In this document: positions 18,634-27,059 of the stretch, in pieces
Numbering within the stretch: position 1 is the first letter of the stretch
Layout: each line of letters opens with the position of its first letter
Source: Nitrobacteraceae bacterium AZCC 2146
GTDB lineage: Bacteria > Pseudomonadota > Alphaproteobacteria > Rhizobiales > Xanthobacteraceae
Length of the DNA: 64,000 bases
Direction: 5' to 3'
NCBI GenBank assembly: GCA_036924855.1
Contig: JBAGRP010000001.1
Coordinates: 6,374,001-6,438,000 of the forward strand
Position numbers and translations under genes: made by a program
The notes under the pieces: generated by a model
Database searches by the model: none
Told to the model about the DNA's origin: nothing
The model's input: the letters and a program-made list of their open reading frames with translations, nothing else

Positions 18634-19650
18634 TCAATGGCTGATCACAACCTTGCCGGTGACTTTGCGGCCTGCGTAATGGCTCCAACCGACCTTGGCG
18701 TCATCGAACGAAAATACGCTGTCGATGACCGGCCGGATCTCATGCTGTTTCATCACCCGGCACAGGTCCTCGAGATCACGACGGCTGCCGACCACGATCG
18801 GCTGAAACGTCGCCTGGCTCAAGAACATGGTCATGAAGTCGATGCCGCCCTCTGCGCCCGCCAGAACGCCCACGAGGGATATCTGGCCGCCATACGCGAC
18901 TGCCTTGACCGATTGCGCCAGCGTACCGGGACCGCCGACCTCGACCACCCGATCCACGCCACGGCCACCCGTGAGCGCGCGCACCTGATCTGCCCAGTCC
19001 GGCGAGGCGCGATAGTCGATCACCTCGTCTGCCCCCAGCTCGCGGAGACGCAGCGCCTTTTCCGGACCGGACGTCGTCGCGATGACGCGTGCGCCAAGTG
19101 CCTTGGCCAATTGAACAGCAAAGAGTGAGACCCCGCCCATTCCTTGGGTGAGGACTGTTTCTCCCGCCCTCACACCCGCTAGCGCGGACCATGCCGTCAC
19201 CGCAGCACAGGGCAGCGTCGCCGCTTCCTCGAAAGTCAGATGTTCCGGCATCGAGACCAGCGCTTCGACGCTGATAACCTTGTACTCGGTCAGCCACCCG
19301 TCACGGTCGACGACATATGCCTCGGGCATCGCGTTGAACGATCCACCGAACCAGTTCGGGAAGAAGGAATTGATCACCCGATCTCCGGTTTTGAACCGGG
19401 TGACACCCGCGCCGACCGCGACCACGTCGCCGGCGGCATCCGACAGTGGCACACGACCGGGCGGGACCGGCGCCGGGTACCAGCCATCGAGGATGATCTT
19501 GTCACGGAAGTTGAGCGAACTCGCCCGCACTTGGACGAGCACCTCGCCTGCACCCGGCGATGGGATGTCTCGCTCGACGAGGACGAGGCCGTCCAGACTT
19601 CCGAGCCGATCAAGCTGGTACGCGCGCATTTTTGGGCCATTGGCGGTCAT
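18634..19650 (-). CDS. Zinc-independent alcohol dehydrogenase / quinone oxidoreductase-like (MDR)
   Basis: A 338-residue medium-chain dehydrogenase/reductase. The GroES-like half includes SSLNFRDKII, where zinc enzymes have a ligand cysteine, so no catalytic zinc is expected; SDAAGDVVAVGAGV follows. The NAD(P) half has GMGGVSLFAVQLAKALGA near residue 160 and ends VTGKVVISH. It probably reduces quinones, enones or aldehydes. ATG 19650 is preferred, with GAGGAA upstream; the longer frame to 19749 would overlap the divergent LysR start. The LysR gene at 19737 diverges across 86 bases and most likely controls it. Confidence 0.88.
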   Translation of the reverse strand: MTANGPKMRAYQLDRLGSLDGLVLVERDIPSPGAGEVLVQVRASSLNFRDKIILDGWYPAPVPPGRVPLSDAAGDVVAVGAGVTRFKTGDRVINSFFPNWFGGSFNAMPEAYVVDRDGWLTEYKVISVEALVSMPEHLTFEEAATLPCAAVTAWSALAGVRAGETVLTQGMGGVSLFAVQLAKALGARVIATTSGPEKALRLRELGADEVIDYRASPDWADQVRALTGGRGVDRVVEVGGPGTLAQSVKAVAYGGQISLVGVLAGAEGGIDFMTMFLSQATFQPIVVGSRRDLEDLCRVMKQHEIRPVIDSVFSFDDAKVGWSHYAGRKVTGKVVISH

Positions 19651-19694
19651 GTTCGAAGTTCCTCGGTTTCTATGGCGAACACATAGGATACCGG

Positions 19695-19708
19695 TTATTG
19701 TTCGATAA
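19695..19708. promoter_or_regulatory. Candidate LysR operator between dehydrogenase and LysR gene
   Basis: The 86-base divergent gap contains TTATTGTTCGATAA, a TTAT-N6-ATAA dyad that also fits the T-N11-A LysR consensus (19696-19708). ACCG and CGGT flank it one base out of register. The location between a LysR gene and its likely target is the main support. Confidence 0.45.
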
Positions 19709-19736
19709 TACGGTGCATTGAGGACAGGCTGTGTAG

Positions 19737-20693
19737 ATGAGCTTATCAATTGAGCGAACGCATTTGGACGGCCTAGTCATGTTCCTAGCCGTCGCGGAGC
19801 TTCGCGGCTTTCGTCCAGCCTCTCGGCAACTCGGCGTGACACCCTCCGCGGTGAGTCAGGCGATCCGCAATCTCGAGGAGAGGATCGGGTCGCCTCTCTT
19901 TTCCCGGACGACAAGGAGCGTCGGGTTGACCGAGGCCGGGGAGCGCCTGTTCGCCCATGCGCGGCCCGCCGTGGACATGCTGACGGCGGGTTTGGAGGCG
20001 GCCAGCAGCTTGGGTGGGCAGATCGGCGGCCGGCTGCGCATCAACGTGCCCCGGGCGAGCTTGCCGCTGCTGGTCAACCGGCTGTTGCCGGGCTTCCTCG
20101 ATCTCCATCCTGACGTTCAGTTGGAGCTAGTGGGAGAGGACCGGATGATCGACATCGTCGATGAGGGGTTCGATGCGGGGATTCGTCTCGGACACTTCGT
20201 CGAGATGGACATGGTCGCGGTGCGGTTGACGCCCGCCGAACCTTTCGTCGTCGTCGGCGCGCCGCAGTTCTTCGACAAGTATGGCCGACCGAGTCAGCCG
20301 CGGGACCTGCAGGATTTCCGGTGCATATTGCTTCGGCAGTCGGCGCGGCTGCTTGATCGCTGGCAATTTTCTGTCGACGGCCAGCGCGTCATGGTCGGCA
20401 TCCAAGGACCCCTGGCCATCGATGATGTTGAGGCCTGCATTCGCGCGACGTTGAGGGGCGTCGGGCTCTTTCGCCTGCCTCGTTCCATCGTGATGCACTA
20501 CCTTGAGCGTGGGGAGCTGGAGACCGTGCTGGATCCAAATAGCGTCGAGGTCCCCGGATTATCGCTCTACTATCCAAGCCGAAGCACCGCTCTTCCGAAG
20601 CTTCGCGCCTTTGTCGAGTTCGCGACTAAGCATATGAGACGGGATTTCCAACTTGGCGACTACCTTCCCGCCCCGATAAGTCGAAAACGTTGA
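19737..20693 (+). CDS. LysR-family transcriptional regulator
   Basis: A 318-residue LysR regulator. Residues about 8-67 are the winged helix (LRGFRPASRQLGVTPSAVSQ, RTTRSVGLTEAGERLF), and about 95-300 the periplasmic-binding-like effector domain (GRLRINVPRASLPLLVNRLL). It diverges from the zinc-independent dehydrogenase gene and probably regulates it and itself in response to a substrate or product. The start at 19737 leaves room for the candidate operator at 19695-19708. No lesion is visible. The head is of the group that contains AaeR/DsdC-like small-molecule responders, but the ligand cannot be inferred. Confidence 0.92.
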   Translation: MSLSIERTHLDGLVMFLAVAELRGFRPASRQLGVTPSAVSQAIRNLEERIGSPLFSRTTRSVGLTEAGERLFAHARPAVDMLTAGLEAASSLGGQIGGRLRINVPRASLPLLVNRLLPGFLDLHPDVQLELVGEDRMIDIVDEGFDAGIRLGHFVEMDMVAVRLTPAEPFVVVGAPQFFDKYGRPSQPRDLQDFRCILLRQSARLLDRWQFSVDGQRVMVGIQGPLAIDDVEACIRATLRGVGLFRLPRSIVMHYLERGELETVLDPNSVEVPGLSLYYPSRSTALPKLRAFVEFATKHMRRDFQLGDYLPAPISRKR

Positions 20694-21334
20694 GCGAGCT
20701 CGGCGTCTTTGAAGAGGACGGATCACTGGATTCGGATGATATCGGCGTCGCCGGTTTGCACTATATCGCCCACACTCGAGCGGGTTGCGGGCATCAGAAA
20801 AGTCGAACACAACTGTGGCCACAAAATCAACCGGCCCGTTGACGAAGCCTTATTTCATTGGGTTTCTTGGTTTTCCGGAGCCCGCGGCTGAGAGTCCCTC
20901 CCTCTCCGCCACGATCTGTTTGTTGGTGATGCGCTCAAAAGGCGGACCCTTGCCAGCCGCTGCGGACTAATCTTGATTTATAAGTCTTCGATCGGACCAC
21001 AAGCCCGTTCACACCTTGCAGGATATCATGCTCGATCACCACAATTGCGGGATCAGCCGTGACCAATCGTGCGAGTGGGGTATCAAGTGGGATCTTTGTG
21101 CATCAACATACTTGAAGGAAGAATCTCATTTAGAAGCAAGCTTCTAGTGATTTCCTAAGTTCGGAAGGGGTATGTAATTGGGGTTAGTTTCTCGTTACAG
21201 ATCGTGACATACCCGAAGTGTCATGCAGATGCTTTCACGAGACTCCATGATCACATTGTAGCACGGATTCCGAATCGATTTTTAATCTCGGCTAGATCAT
21301 CCCGCTCAGCGTTAATTGCCGGATCCGGCACATG
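20694..21334. other. Gene-poor stretch with a tRNA-like fragment
   Basis: About 640 bases without a convincing gene, less GC-rich than the surroundings from about 20980 on. The only recognised item is the 17-base match to a tRNA-Ser 3' end at 20895-20911. Open frames of 60-90 codons here have no family motif or ribosome-binding site. Confidence 0.45.
20895..20911 (+). repeat. tRNA-Ser 3'-end fragment, possible att core
   Basis: TCCCTCCCTCTCCGCCA equals the 3' T-stem, acceptor strand, discriminator and CCA that I recall for alphaproteobacterial tRNA-Ser of the GGA type. The rest of a tRNA is absent: the T-loop and 5' T-stem upstream do not match. Integrative elements that use tRNA-Ser leave such 3' fragments at their distal end, so this may be an attachment-site relic. 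The comparison is from memory. Confidence 0.4.
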
Positions 21335-21599
21335 TCACTCCGCTTCCTCCAAAGGGAGTGATCGTGAAGGTCGGCAAACGACTAGGTTTCTGCGATCCCA
21401 GCGATCGAGCTCCTCCAACGGATAGAGAATGGCTTTGCCGATCGTTGATGAACGATGGACCGATCCTCATCGAACGCCAGTTGCGGAGGGTTCCCTCGCT
21501 GACCTGCCCGCGATAGCGCTCAACAACTTCTTCAAGAGTGAGAAATCTTGGGCCCGACAGAGGTGTGAAGGAGCGGCTGGTGGCGAATTTGTGCAACAA
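21335..21599 (-). pseudogene. AlpA-like excisionase / HTH protein with frameshift
   Basis: A small DNA-binding protein of the AlpA/excisionase type found in integrative elements. The minus strand reads FLTLEEVVERYRGQVSEGTL then RNWRSMRIGPSFIN. One frame over it continues IGKAILYPLEELDRWDRR then NLVVCRPSRS and stops at 21335. The family reads FVKIGKAVLYP across this point, so one extra base near 21447 broke the gene. The start is uncertain; a TTG at 21599 is my guess. It fits the idea of a decayed integrated element next to the tRNA-Ser fragment. Confidence 0.65.
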
Positions 21600-21744
21600 G
21601 CTGTGGCGCGTTCCTATTTGCACGAGGCTAGGATCATCGAGGAGACTCCACGCTCCAACATGTGCAGACCGTGCTCTGCAGTCGGTCATTGCTGTTTGCG
21701 GCTCGAGAACGCGTCAGCGAAATGCGGACTGTCCCCGGCGTCGT

Positions 21745-22080
21745 TCACTTTGTCTCGCCGCCGGGTGCGAAGGTTCGCACAACCTCGTAGACGCCAGGTT
21801 CGAACTTGGCGATCGTCAGCGCTTCCTGAAGAAACGGAAGTGGGCCAGGGTCCTGACGCATCGCCTGATAATGATCGATGCTCCGCCACTGTGCGTACAT
21901 CGTAACCTTTGTGCCATCCGTGCTGCGATGGAGGCTGGCTGAAACAAAGCCCGGCGCCCGACGCACCGAAACCTCTGTGGCTTCGGTTAGAAGTTCGATG
22001 AGCCGCCGCTGGTTCGCCGGCTCAACCGTGAACACATTGATCAGGGTTATCACATCGCCCTTCGTGGAAATCGTGGTCAT
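21745..22080 (-). CDS. Antibiotic biosynthesis monooxygenase (ABM) family protein
   Basis: A 111-residue ferredoxin-like dimeric alpha-beta barrel protein. VITLINVFTVEPANQRRLIE forms strand 1 and helix 1, PGFVSASLHRSTDGTKVTMY the second and third strands, and AQWRSIDHYQAM the family WxS/D signature. Small ABM proteins act as cofactor-free oxygenases on quinols or as heme- or ligand-binding proteins; the substrate here is unknown. An MFS remnant lies directly upstream (22094-22210), so the gene lost its former partner. It belongs to the redox cluster reading left from 25170. Confidence 0.82.
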   Translation of the reverse strand: MTTISTKGDVITLINVFTVEPANQRRLIELLTEATEVSVRRAPGFVSASLHRSTDGTKVTMYAQWRSIDHYQAMRQDPGPLPFLQEALTIAKFEPGVYEVVRTFAPGGETK

Positions 22081-22093
22081 GGCATCGCTTCCT

Positions 22094-22210
22094 TCAGAGC
22101 GGGTCGGGACAAGACCGGAGAGCCGATCGAGACAAGGCCGGCGCTACGCTGCTACCGCGCTCCTGCGACAGGATCAAGGGGAGCGCGACCGCGGGTACGA
22201 TCGCCACGCC
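22094..22210 (-). pseudogene. C-terminal remnant of an MFS transporter
   Basis: The minus strand reads GVAIVPAVALPLILSQERGS and about 18 further residues before stopping at 22094. This matches the end of the broken exporter at 5218-6363 (PLAALLLILKQERGS), and the DNA is visibly similar around 22147 and 5304. Nothing upstream resembles the rest of a transporter, so only the last ~38 codons are left. It shows the two redox clusters once shared an MFS gene. Confidence 0.6.
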
Positions 22211-22455
22211 GGTCCTTGGCCAGTTCGGTCACGAGGCACTCACGTCAAGTGATATCGAAGGTCGGGATAAATCCGGATTGCCCGTTCGTCAGGAAGCAAT
22301 GTCAATCTGTGCCAGGGCGGCGTCGGCCAACGGACAACGGTGACCGGTGTTGGCCTTGAACCGTCTGCTCTCGACGCAATCGCGGCCTGGCCGACGATAC
22401 GATCGCATCAACGACGAGCGCGAGCCAGTCGTCATGTCCACCCCTGGCCCGCCGT

Positions 22456-22998
22456 TTATGAAGCAACCTTAGCGACGCCCATCTGCTGGAGCAGTGTCAG
22501 ATTATCTTCGATATGCCAGTTGTCGGTGATGCGGCCGTTCTCGACCTTGACGAGGTCGGTGGCGATGAAGGAAATGGCTTGACCCTGACCCCGTGCCTTA
22601 CCGAACGTGCCGGTGAAGTGTCCGGAAAAGCGCATGTGCACGGTGACATAGTCGCCGGCGACAATCATCTTCTCGACGGTCACGGTGAGGTTGGGCACGG
22701 CGGCGCGGAACTGGCGCGAAGCGAAGGCAGGCCCCTCGGGTCCCTGTGGACGGCCCGGCGGCAAGGTGCGGTCGCTGAAAGTCGGCGCGATAGCCTGCTT
22801 CAGCAAGGCGTCGTCGCCGGTGTTCCAGAAATCGTAGAACGCGCGGGCCGCGTTGATGGTCGCGTCGCGTTGCGCGTCGGGAATCGATGCTGCGACGACG
22901 AGTTCGTCGATCTTGACGCTGTCGACGGCGAAGGCTGGTGTGGACAGCAAAAGCGCCAGCGCGGCGAAAATCCCGAGATTTGAAAGCCTATTGGTCAT
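22456..22998 (-). CDS. Exported SnoaL-like (NTF2-fold) protein
   Basis: A 180-residue protein with a signal peptide (residues 1-25, ending AFA) and an NTF2-like cone domain of the SnoaL ester-cyclase type: INAARAFYDFWNTGDDALLK, GPEGPAFASRQFRAAVPNLT, VHMRFSGHFTGTF and GRITDNWHIEDNLTLLQQMG. SnoaL-like proteins bind hydrophobic or polyketide-like molecules and some catalyse their isomerisation or hydrolysis. Start ATG 22998 lies inside the end of the VOC gene, overlapping it by 11 bases, so the two are co-transcribed. A periplasmic place of action is inferred from the signal peptide. Confidence 0.85.
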   Translation of the reverse strand: MTNRLSNLGIFAALALLLSTPAFAVDSVKIDELVVAASIPDAQRDATINAARAFYDFWNTGDDALLKQAIAPTFSDRTLPPGRPQGPEGPAFASRQFRAAVPNLTVTVEKMIVAGDYVTVHMRFSGHFTGTFGKARGQGQAISFIATDLVKVENGRITDNWHIEDNLTLLQQMGVAKVAS

Positions 22999-23392
22999 TG
23001 GTCTGCTCCTGATGTGTGGAAGGGGAAGCGGTTTTCGTATCGCGAAAAACCAGTTCCAGAAGGATTCCCGTGGGCGTCCGAATGAAGAGGCGGCGCTCAC
23101 CGAGCTCCGGCAACTCCATTCGCGAATAGGGGATACCGAGGCCATCCAGCCTGCGGCGCATGCCGTCATGATCGGCAAGACGAAAGCCCACGTGGTCGAT
23201 GGTCTCACCAGCGCGATCGGCCGGACCGCCATGGCCCGGAATCAGATGCACGACAGGGTCGCCATCGGCATAGAGCCAATAGCCGGGAAAGGAGAAGGCC
23301 GGCCGATAGCCTGGCCTCAAATCCAGCACGGCTTCCAGGAAGGCGCGAGTGCCTTCAAGATCGTTGGTGCGCAGCGTTACGTGATCAAGCAT
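22988..23392 (-). CDS. VOC-family (glyoxalase/dioxygenase fold) protein
   Basis: A 134-residue protein with paired beta-alpha-beta-beta-beta modules: MLDHVTLRTNDLEGTRAFLE, YWLYADGDPVVHLIPG, TIDHVGFRLADHDGM, RRLFIRTPTGILLELVF. The metal ligands expected of the fold are His near residue 4, His near 55, His near 75 and Glu near 125. ATG 23392 has GAGGG 5 bases upstream; an in-frame ATG twelve codons earlier is less likely because it would overlap the SDR gene. It is the intact paralogue of the broken gene at 6385-6770, and sits between an SDR and a SnoaL gene, suggesting detoxification or conversion of a small electrophile. Confidence 0.87.
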   Translation of the reverse strand: MLDHVTLRTNDLEGTRAFLEAVLDLRPGYRPAFSFPGYWLYADGDPVVHLIPGHGGPADRAGETIDHVGFRLADHDGMRRRLDGLGIPYSRMELPELGERRLFIRTPTGILLELVFRDTKTASPSTHQEQTNDQ

Positions 23393-23399
23393 GGTACCC

Positions 23400-24116
23400 T
23401 CACGCAATGGCGCCGCCACCATCGACACGCACTGTCGAACCGGTGGCGAAGGGCGTCGTGATAAGGAACATCACCGCATTCGCGATATCCTCCGGCTGGC
23501 CGACCCGGCGCGCCGGCAGGCGTTGCGCCGCACTCGCGAACATCGCTTCGCGCTTGTCGTTGGGCATGCCGGACCAAAGCGGCGTCGCGATCAGGCCCGG
23601 CGACACGGCGTTGACACGCACGGGCGCTAGCTCCAGCGTCAGGCCCCGGGCCAGCGCTTCAAGCGCTGCATTAATTGCGCCCTGCAACACCGAGTTCGCA
23701 GAGGGCCGAACGCTCAGGAAGCCCGAGACGAAAGTCAGCGATCCACCCTCGCGAATCTTCGCGACGCGCGCGACGCGATAGGCGCCCCAGAATTTGCTAT
23801 CCATGGCGATCTTCGCGTCGGCGAAGCTCAGGCTCCGCACCGGCCCGCTCGGCGTCTGTGCGGCCGAGACGACAATATGGTCCCAAGGCGCCTCGTCGGT
23901 GAAGAAACGTTCGACCGCCGCCACATCGCCGGTATCGAGTGCGACGGCGCGCGCAGTTTTGCCGAGCGTGCTAACCGCGGATTCGAGCTTTGTTTGCGAG
24001 CGGGAGGCGATCGTTACCGCCGCGCCGGCCCCGGCCGCGGCTGCTGCAGTCGCGAGACCGATTCCGGAGCTACCGCCGACCACCAGGACGCGCGCGTGAT
24101 TCAGTTTAGCTGACAT
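23400..24116 (-). CDS. SDR-family protein lacking the catalytic Tyr-Lys pair
   Basis: A 238-residue classical-length SDR. The nucleotide motif VVGGSSGIGLA is clear near residue 12, and C-terminal motifs APVRVNAVSPGLIATPLW and TGSTVRVDGGG are normal. Where the active-site YxxxK should lie the sequence reads SVLQGAINAALEALARG, giving Gln for Tyr and Asn for Lys. I recall the same VLQGAINAALEAL in other bacterial members, so it seems a subfamily trait, not damage. Such proteins may bind nucleotide without classical reduction or use another proton donor. Seven bases separate it from the VOC gene downstream, and 13 from the deacetylase upstream, so it is in the same operon. Confidence 0.83.
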   Translation of the reverse strand: MSAKLNHARVLVVGGSSGIGLATAAAAAGAGAAVTIASRSQTKLESAVSTLGKTARAVALDTGDVAAVERFFTDEAPWDHIVVSAAQTPSGPVRSLSFADAKIAMDSKFWGAYRVARVAKIREGGSLTFVSGFLSVRPSANSVLQGAINAALEALARGLTLELAPVRVNAVSPGLIATPLWSGMPNDKREAMFASAAQRLPARRVGQPEDIANAVMFLITTPFATGSTVRVDGGGAIA

Positions 24117-24129
24117 GAGGATCTTCCTT

Positions 24130-25170
24130 TCAGGCTGTAGGTCCGGGCAAGCCCGTTACGTTTGGCGAGCCGCGTTCGATGACGGGCGTGACGGCGCGAT
24201 GATCGAGCGCCCAGCGGGCGATCTCGTCCTTCCGAGCGAACCAGACGCCCTCCTTGCCCTTCGCGTAAGTAAGGAAGCGGTCGAGGGCGCGAACCCGGCC
24301 GGCATGGCCGGAGATGCGGTCGTGCAGGCTGATCACCATCATACGCCGCCGATGTGCGCCTTCATCGTAAAGCTGATCGAATTCATCGCGCAGCGCTTGC
24401 TCGTAGGCGGCCGGATTCCAGCCCTCGAACGGGAAGGAGACGATGTCGTTCATGTGGAAGGTGTAAGGAACGGTCACAAAGTCCCGTCCGCGCACTGGGA
24501 TGATGAACGGTTCGTCGTGGCTCGGCTCGTCGATGTGATAGAGGAAACCGAGATCCTGCAGTGTCTCCAGGATGTGAATGGAGTTGCGCATCCAATAGGC
24601 GTTCCAGCCGAGCGGCTTCTCGCCGGTGATCTTCTGGATCGTCTCGACGCTGTCGGCGATGAAGCGTTTTTCCTCATCGCGTGAGAGTCGGTATGAATTG
24701 TCCCATACCCGGCCGTGGGCGGCGGCCTCGTGACCGCGGCGCACAATTTCCTTGGCGAGATCGGGCGACGTCTCCACCGCTTTGCCGATCATGAACGATG
24801 AGAGCTTGACCCCGTGCTTGTCCATCAGATCGAGCACGCGGGGAACGCCTTCATAGTGGCCGTAAGCGAAGAACGCGTTGGTCGGTAGGTCGGGCACGCC
24901 GCCCTCGATCTTGTCGGGGATCACACCGCCGGCGCCCGAGATCGGCTGCCCGCCACCCTCGAACATGAGTGAGAAGCTCACCGCCAACCGCGCGCCGTTG
25001 GGCCAGAAGCCGGTTGCATTGCGGTCGGATGTATCGACGGTTACCGTTGCAGCATGGGCCGTACGAGGCAGGCCGGTGCCGGATCCGACCGCGAGTGCTG
25101 CGGCCGCGCCGACGGTCCGCAGGGTCTCGCGGCGAGTGAGGTGGAAATGATTGCCATCAGGGTTGACCAT
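24130..25170 (-). CDS. Tat-exported polysaccharide-deacetylase / PuuE-like hydrolase
   Basis: A 346-residue protein with a twin-arginine signal (LTRRETLRTVG, then a hydrophobic stretch and AHA), so it should be folded before export to the periplasm. The NodB-like domain has LAVSFSLMFEGG where deacetylases carry the metal-binding Asp, as in metal-independent PuuE-type allantoinases; GHEAAAHGRVWDN and ISLHDRISGHAGR are also of the PuuE kind. The likely reaction is hydrolysis of a ring amide or related bond, but the substrate is open. ATG 25170 has GGAG 8 bases upstream. It heads the leftward operon and diverges from the LysR gene at 25277. Confidence 0.85.
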   Translation of the reverse strand: MVNPDGNHFHLTRRETLRTVGAAAALAVGSGTGLPRTAHAATVTVDTSDRNATGFWPNGARLAVSFSLMFEGGGQPISGAGGVIPDKIEGGVPDLPTNAFFAYGHYEGVPRVLDLMDKHGVKLSSFMIGKAVETSPDLAKEIVRRGHEAAAHGRVWDNSYRLSRDEEKRFIADSVETIQKITGEKPLGWNAYWMRNSIHILETLQDLGFLYHIDEPSHDEPFIIPVRGRDFVTVPYTFHMNDIVSFPFEGWNPAAYEQALRDEFDQLYDEGAHRRRMMVISLHDRISGHAGRVRALDRFLTYAKGKEGVWFARKDEIARWALDHRAVTPVIERGSPNVTGLPGPTA

Positions 25171-25237
25171 CGGTTCGCTCCTTTTTGCTTCCTGCAACCT
25201 AGCTCTTCTCGATTTGGAATATTATCCTGCGAAGATT

Positions 25238-25250
25238 GGAGATACTCTCC
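25238..25250. promoter_or_regulatory. Candidate LysR operator (GGAGATACTCTCC)
   Basis: A perfect dyad GGAGA-TAC-TCTCC in the 106-base gap between the deacetylase start (25170, minus) and the LysR start (25277, plus). Position between a LysR gene and the operon it probably controls supports an operator role; it starts about 68 bases from the deacetylase start codon. Confidence 0.45.
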
Positions 25251-25276
25251 ACCGATCGGAAAGTATGGGAGCCGAC

Positions 25277-26191
25277 ATGCTGGACGACATTACAGAGCTG
25301 CGCACGTTCGTCCGGATTGTCGGAGCAGGGAGCCTGTCAGCGGCCGGCCGCGAGATGGGTCTTGCGCTCAGCGTGGTCAGCAAGCGTCTCGCCACGCTGG
25401 AGCGGCGGACCGAGGTGCGCCTCATCGCCCGCAGCACCCGCCGCCTGGCACTGACCGAAGAGGGGCAGGAGCTTTACGAAAGAGCCCAGCGCATCCTGAC
25501 CGAGGTCGACGAAGCCGAGGCGGCGCTGACCCATGGCCGCGTCGAACCACAGGGCGTGTTGCGGGTGAGTGCGCCGATGGCGCTCGGCCGCGCCCATGTC
25601 AGCCCAGTCTGTCGCGATCTGGTTCGGGCGCATTCGAAAGTCTCAATCGATCTCATGCTGACCGATCGACTGGTGGAGCTGATCGACGAAGGCATGGATG
25701 TCGTCGTTCGGATCGGTGCGCCGAAGGATTCCGGCCTGGTGATGCGCAAGCTGGTCGACAACCACCGCGTGGTGGTCGGAACGCCGGACTATCTCGAACG
25801 CTGCGGGATGCCCATGGCGCCGGCAGATTTGGCGGATCATGAATGTCTGCATTTCCGTAGTGTAGGAAGCCACTGGCGTCTTGTGGGTCCTGGCGGGGAA
25901 GCGGTTGAGATAAAGGCCGCGTCTCGCCTGCGTTGCGACAGTGGCGAAGTGGCACACGATTGGGCGCTCGCCGGCTGCGGACTTATCTTGAAATCCTGGG
26001 TGGACGTGGAACCCGATGTGCGCGCAGGCCGCCTCGTCCGAGTGCTGCCCGACTGGCGCAGCGACCCCGCGCCGGTGTGCGCGCTGTTCCCTTCGAGCCG
26101 CCAGCTCCCGACCCGCGTGCGGCTATTTCTCGATGCCATGGTGGATCGGCTCAGCAGGTTTGCTGATGGCCATCTCGAAACGGAGGCTTGA
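25277..26191 (+). CDS. LysR-family transcriptional regulator
   Basis: A 304-residue LysR protein. The winged helix covers residues about 3-62 (MLDDITELRTFVRIV, SLSAAGREMGLALSVVSKRL, RSTRRLALTEEGQELYERA), and the effector domain begins at GVLRVSAPMALGRAHVSPV. ATG 25277 has GGAG 5 bases upstream; ATG 25265 is possible. It diverges from the deacetylase-SDR-VOC-SnoaL operon and probably controls it. Its head is closely related to the broken LysR at 6860 and the remnant at 28264, so three members of one regulator group are present within 22 kb. Confidence 0.92.
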   Translation: MLDDITELRTFVRIVGAGSLSAAGREMGLALSVVSKRLATLERRTEVRLIARSTRRLALTEEGQELYERAQRILTEVDEAEAALTHGRVEPQGVLRVSAPMALGRAHVSPVCRDLVRAHSKVSIDLMLTDRLVELIDEGMDVVVRIGAPKDSGLVMRKLVDNHRVVVGTPDYLERCGMPMAPADLADHECLHFRSVGSHWRLVGPGGEAVEIKAASRLRCDSGEVAHDWALAGCGLILKSWVDVEPDVRAGRLVRVLPDWRSDPAPVCALFPSSRQLPTRVRLFLDAMVDRLSRFADGHLETEA

Positions 26192-26207
26192 CCGGCGTGG
26201 TGCATCG

Positions 26208-27041
26208 TCAACCCAAATTCGTCGCAAAGGGCTGTAAATCGGCCTTCGGTAACGCCAACCCCATCTTTCCCGTCGCCATTGCCGCGAGGCGAACAATGAG
26301 ACCCCGGGGCAGCAACCGGGGTAGCCAGGTGGCGAACCGCACGCTCGGCCGTCCAGGATAGGCCACGGCTTTTCCCTGATCGAAGGCGCGAAGGATTCTG
26401 CGAACCACCATTTCGGGCGTATCGAAAGATCGGTCGGACATCGTCGTCGGCGTGCCTTCGAAGAAACTGGTCGCCGTCGGTCCAGGACAAGCTGTCATGA
26501 CCCGTACTCCCGTAGGGGACAGCTCATGTTGCAGCGCTTCGCCGAAATGCAGGACGAATGCTTTCGTGGCGGCGTAGGTCGCCATGTATGGCAGCGGCTG
26601 GAAGGCCGAGTTGGACGCGATATTGATAATTCCGCCACGACCACGGGCGGACATGCTCTTGCCGAACCGATGGCTGAGGCCGACCAGCGCCTGTACATTG
26701 ACTTGAATGCTGGCCAGTTCCTGGGAATGGTCATGATCAAGGAAACGGCCTGACAGGCCCAGACCCGCGTTGTTGATCAGAAGATCAACCTGCAGGTCCT
26801 GTTCGGCCAACTCCGCAAAGATGTCGTCGATGGCCCTGGGATCGGCGAGATCCGCCGCGATCACGTAGCACTTCACACCATGCTGGGTGGTAAGCCGAGC
26901 CGCGAGGGTCTGCAACGCCTCTTTGGAGCGGGCGATCAGGACCAAATCGGCGCCGCGCTTGGCCAGCTCTTCCGCAAACACCACCCCTAATCCCTTGGAG
27001 GCGCCCGTGATCAGGGCCGTCGAACCTTTATAACTGAACAT
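26208..27041 (-). CDS. Short-chain dehydrogenase (SDR), DltE-like
   Basis: A 277-residue classical SDR with all catalytic parts: TGASKGLGVVFAEEL near residue 12, LLINNAGLGLSGRF near 88, Ser in NIASNSAF, and the pair in YAATK near 157. The C-terminal extension (WLPRLLPRGLIVRLAAM) is typical of the DltE/YbbO-like group that acts on lipid-like or hydrophobic carbonyl compounds; the amphipathic tail may rest on the membrane. It follows the OYE gene by 18 bases on the same strand, so the two form an operon in which a double bond and then a carbonyl could be reduced. That order of reactions is inference. Confidence 0.88.
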   Translation of the reverse strand: MFSYKGSTALITGASKGLGVVFAEELAKRGADLVLIARSKEALQTLAARLTTQHGVKCYVIAADLADPRAIDDIFAELAEQDLQVDLLINNAGLGLSGRFLDHDHSQELASIQVNVQALVGLSHRFGKSMSARGRGGIINIASNSAFQPLPYMATYAATKAFVLHFGEALQHELSPTGVRVMTACPGPTATSFFEGTPTTMSDRSFDTPEMVVRRILRAFDQGKAVAYPGRPSVRFATWLPRLLPRGLIVRLAAMATGKMGLALPKADLQPFATNLG

Positions 27042-27059
27042 CTCGGTCTCCTTGAGCCG

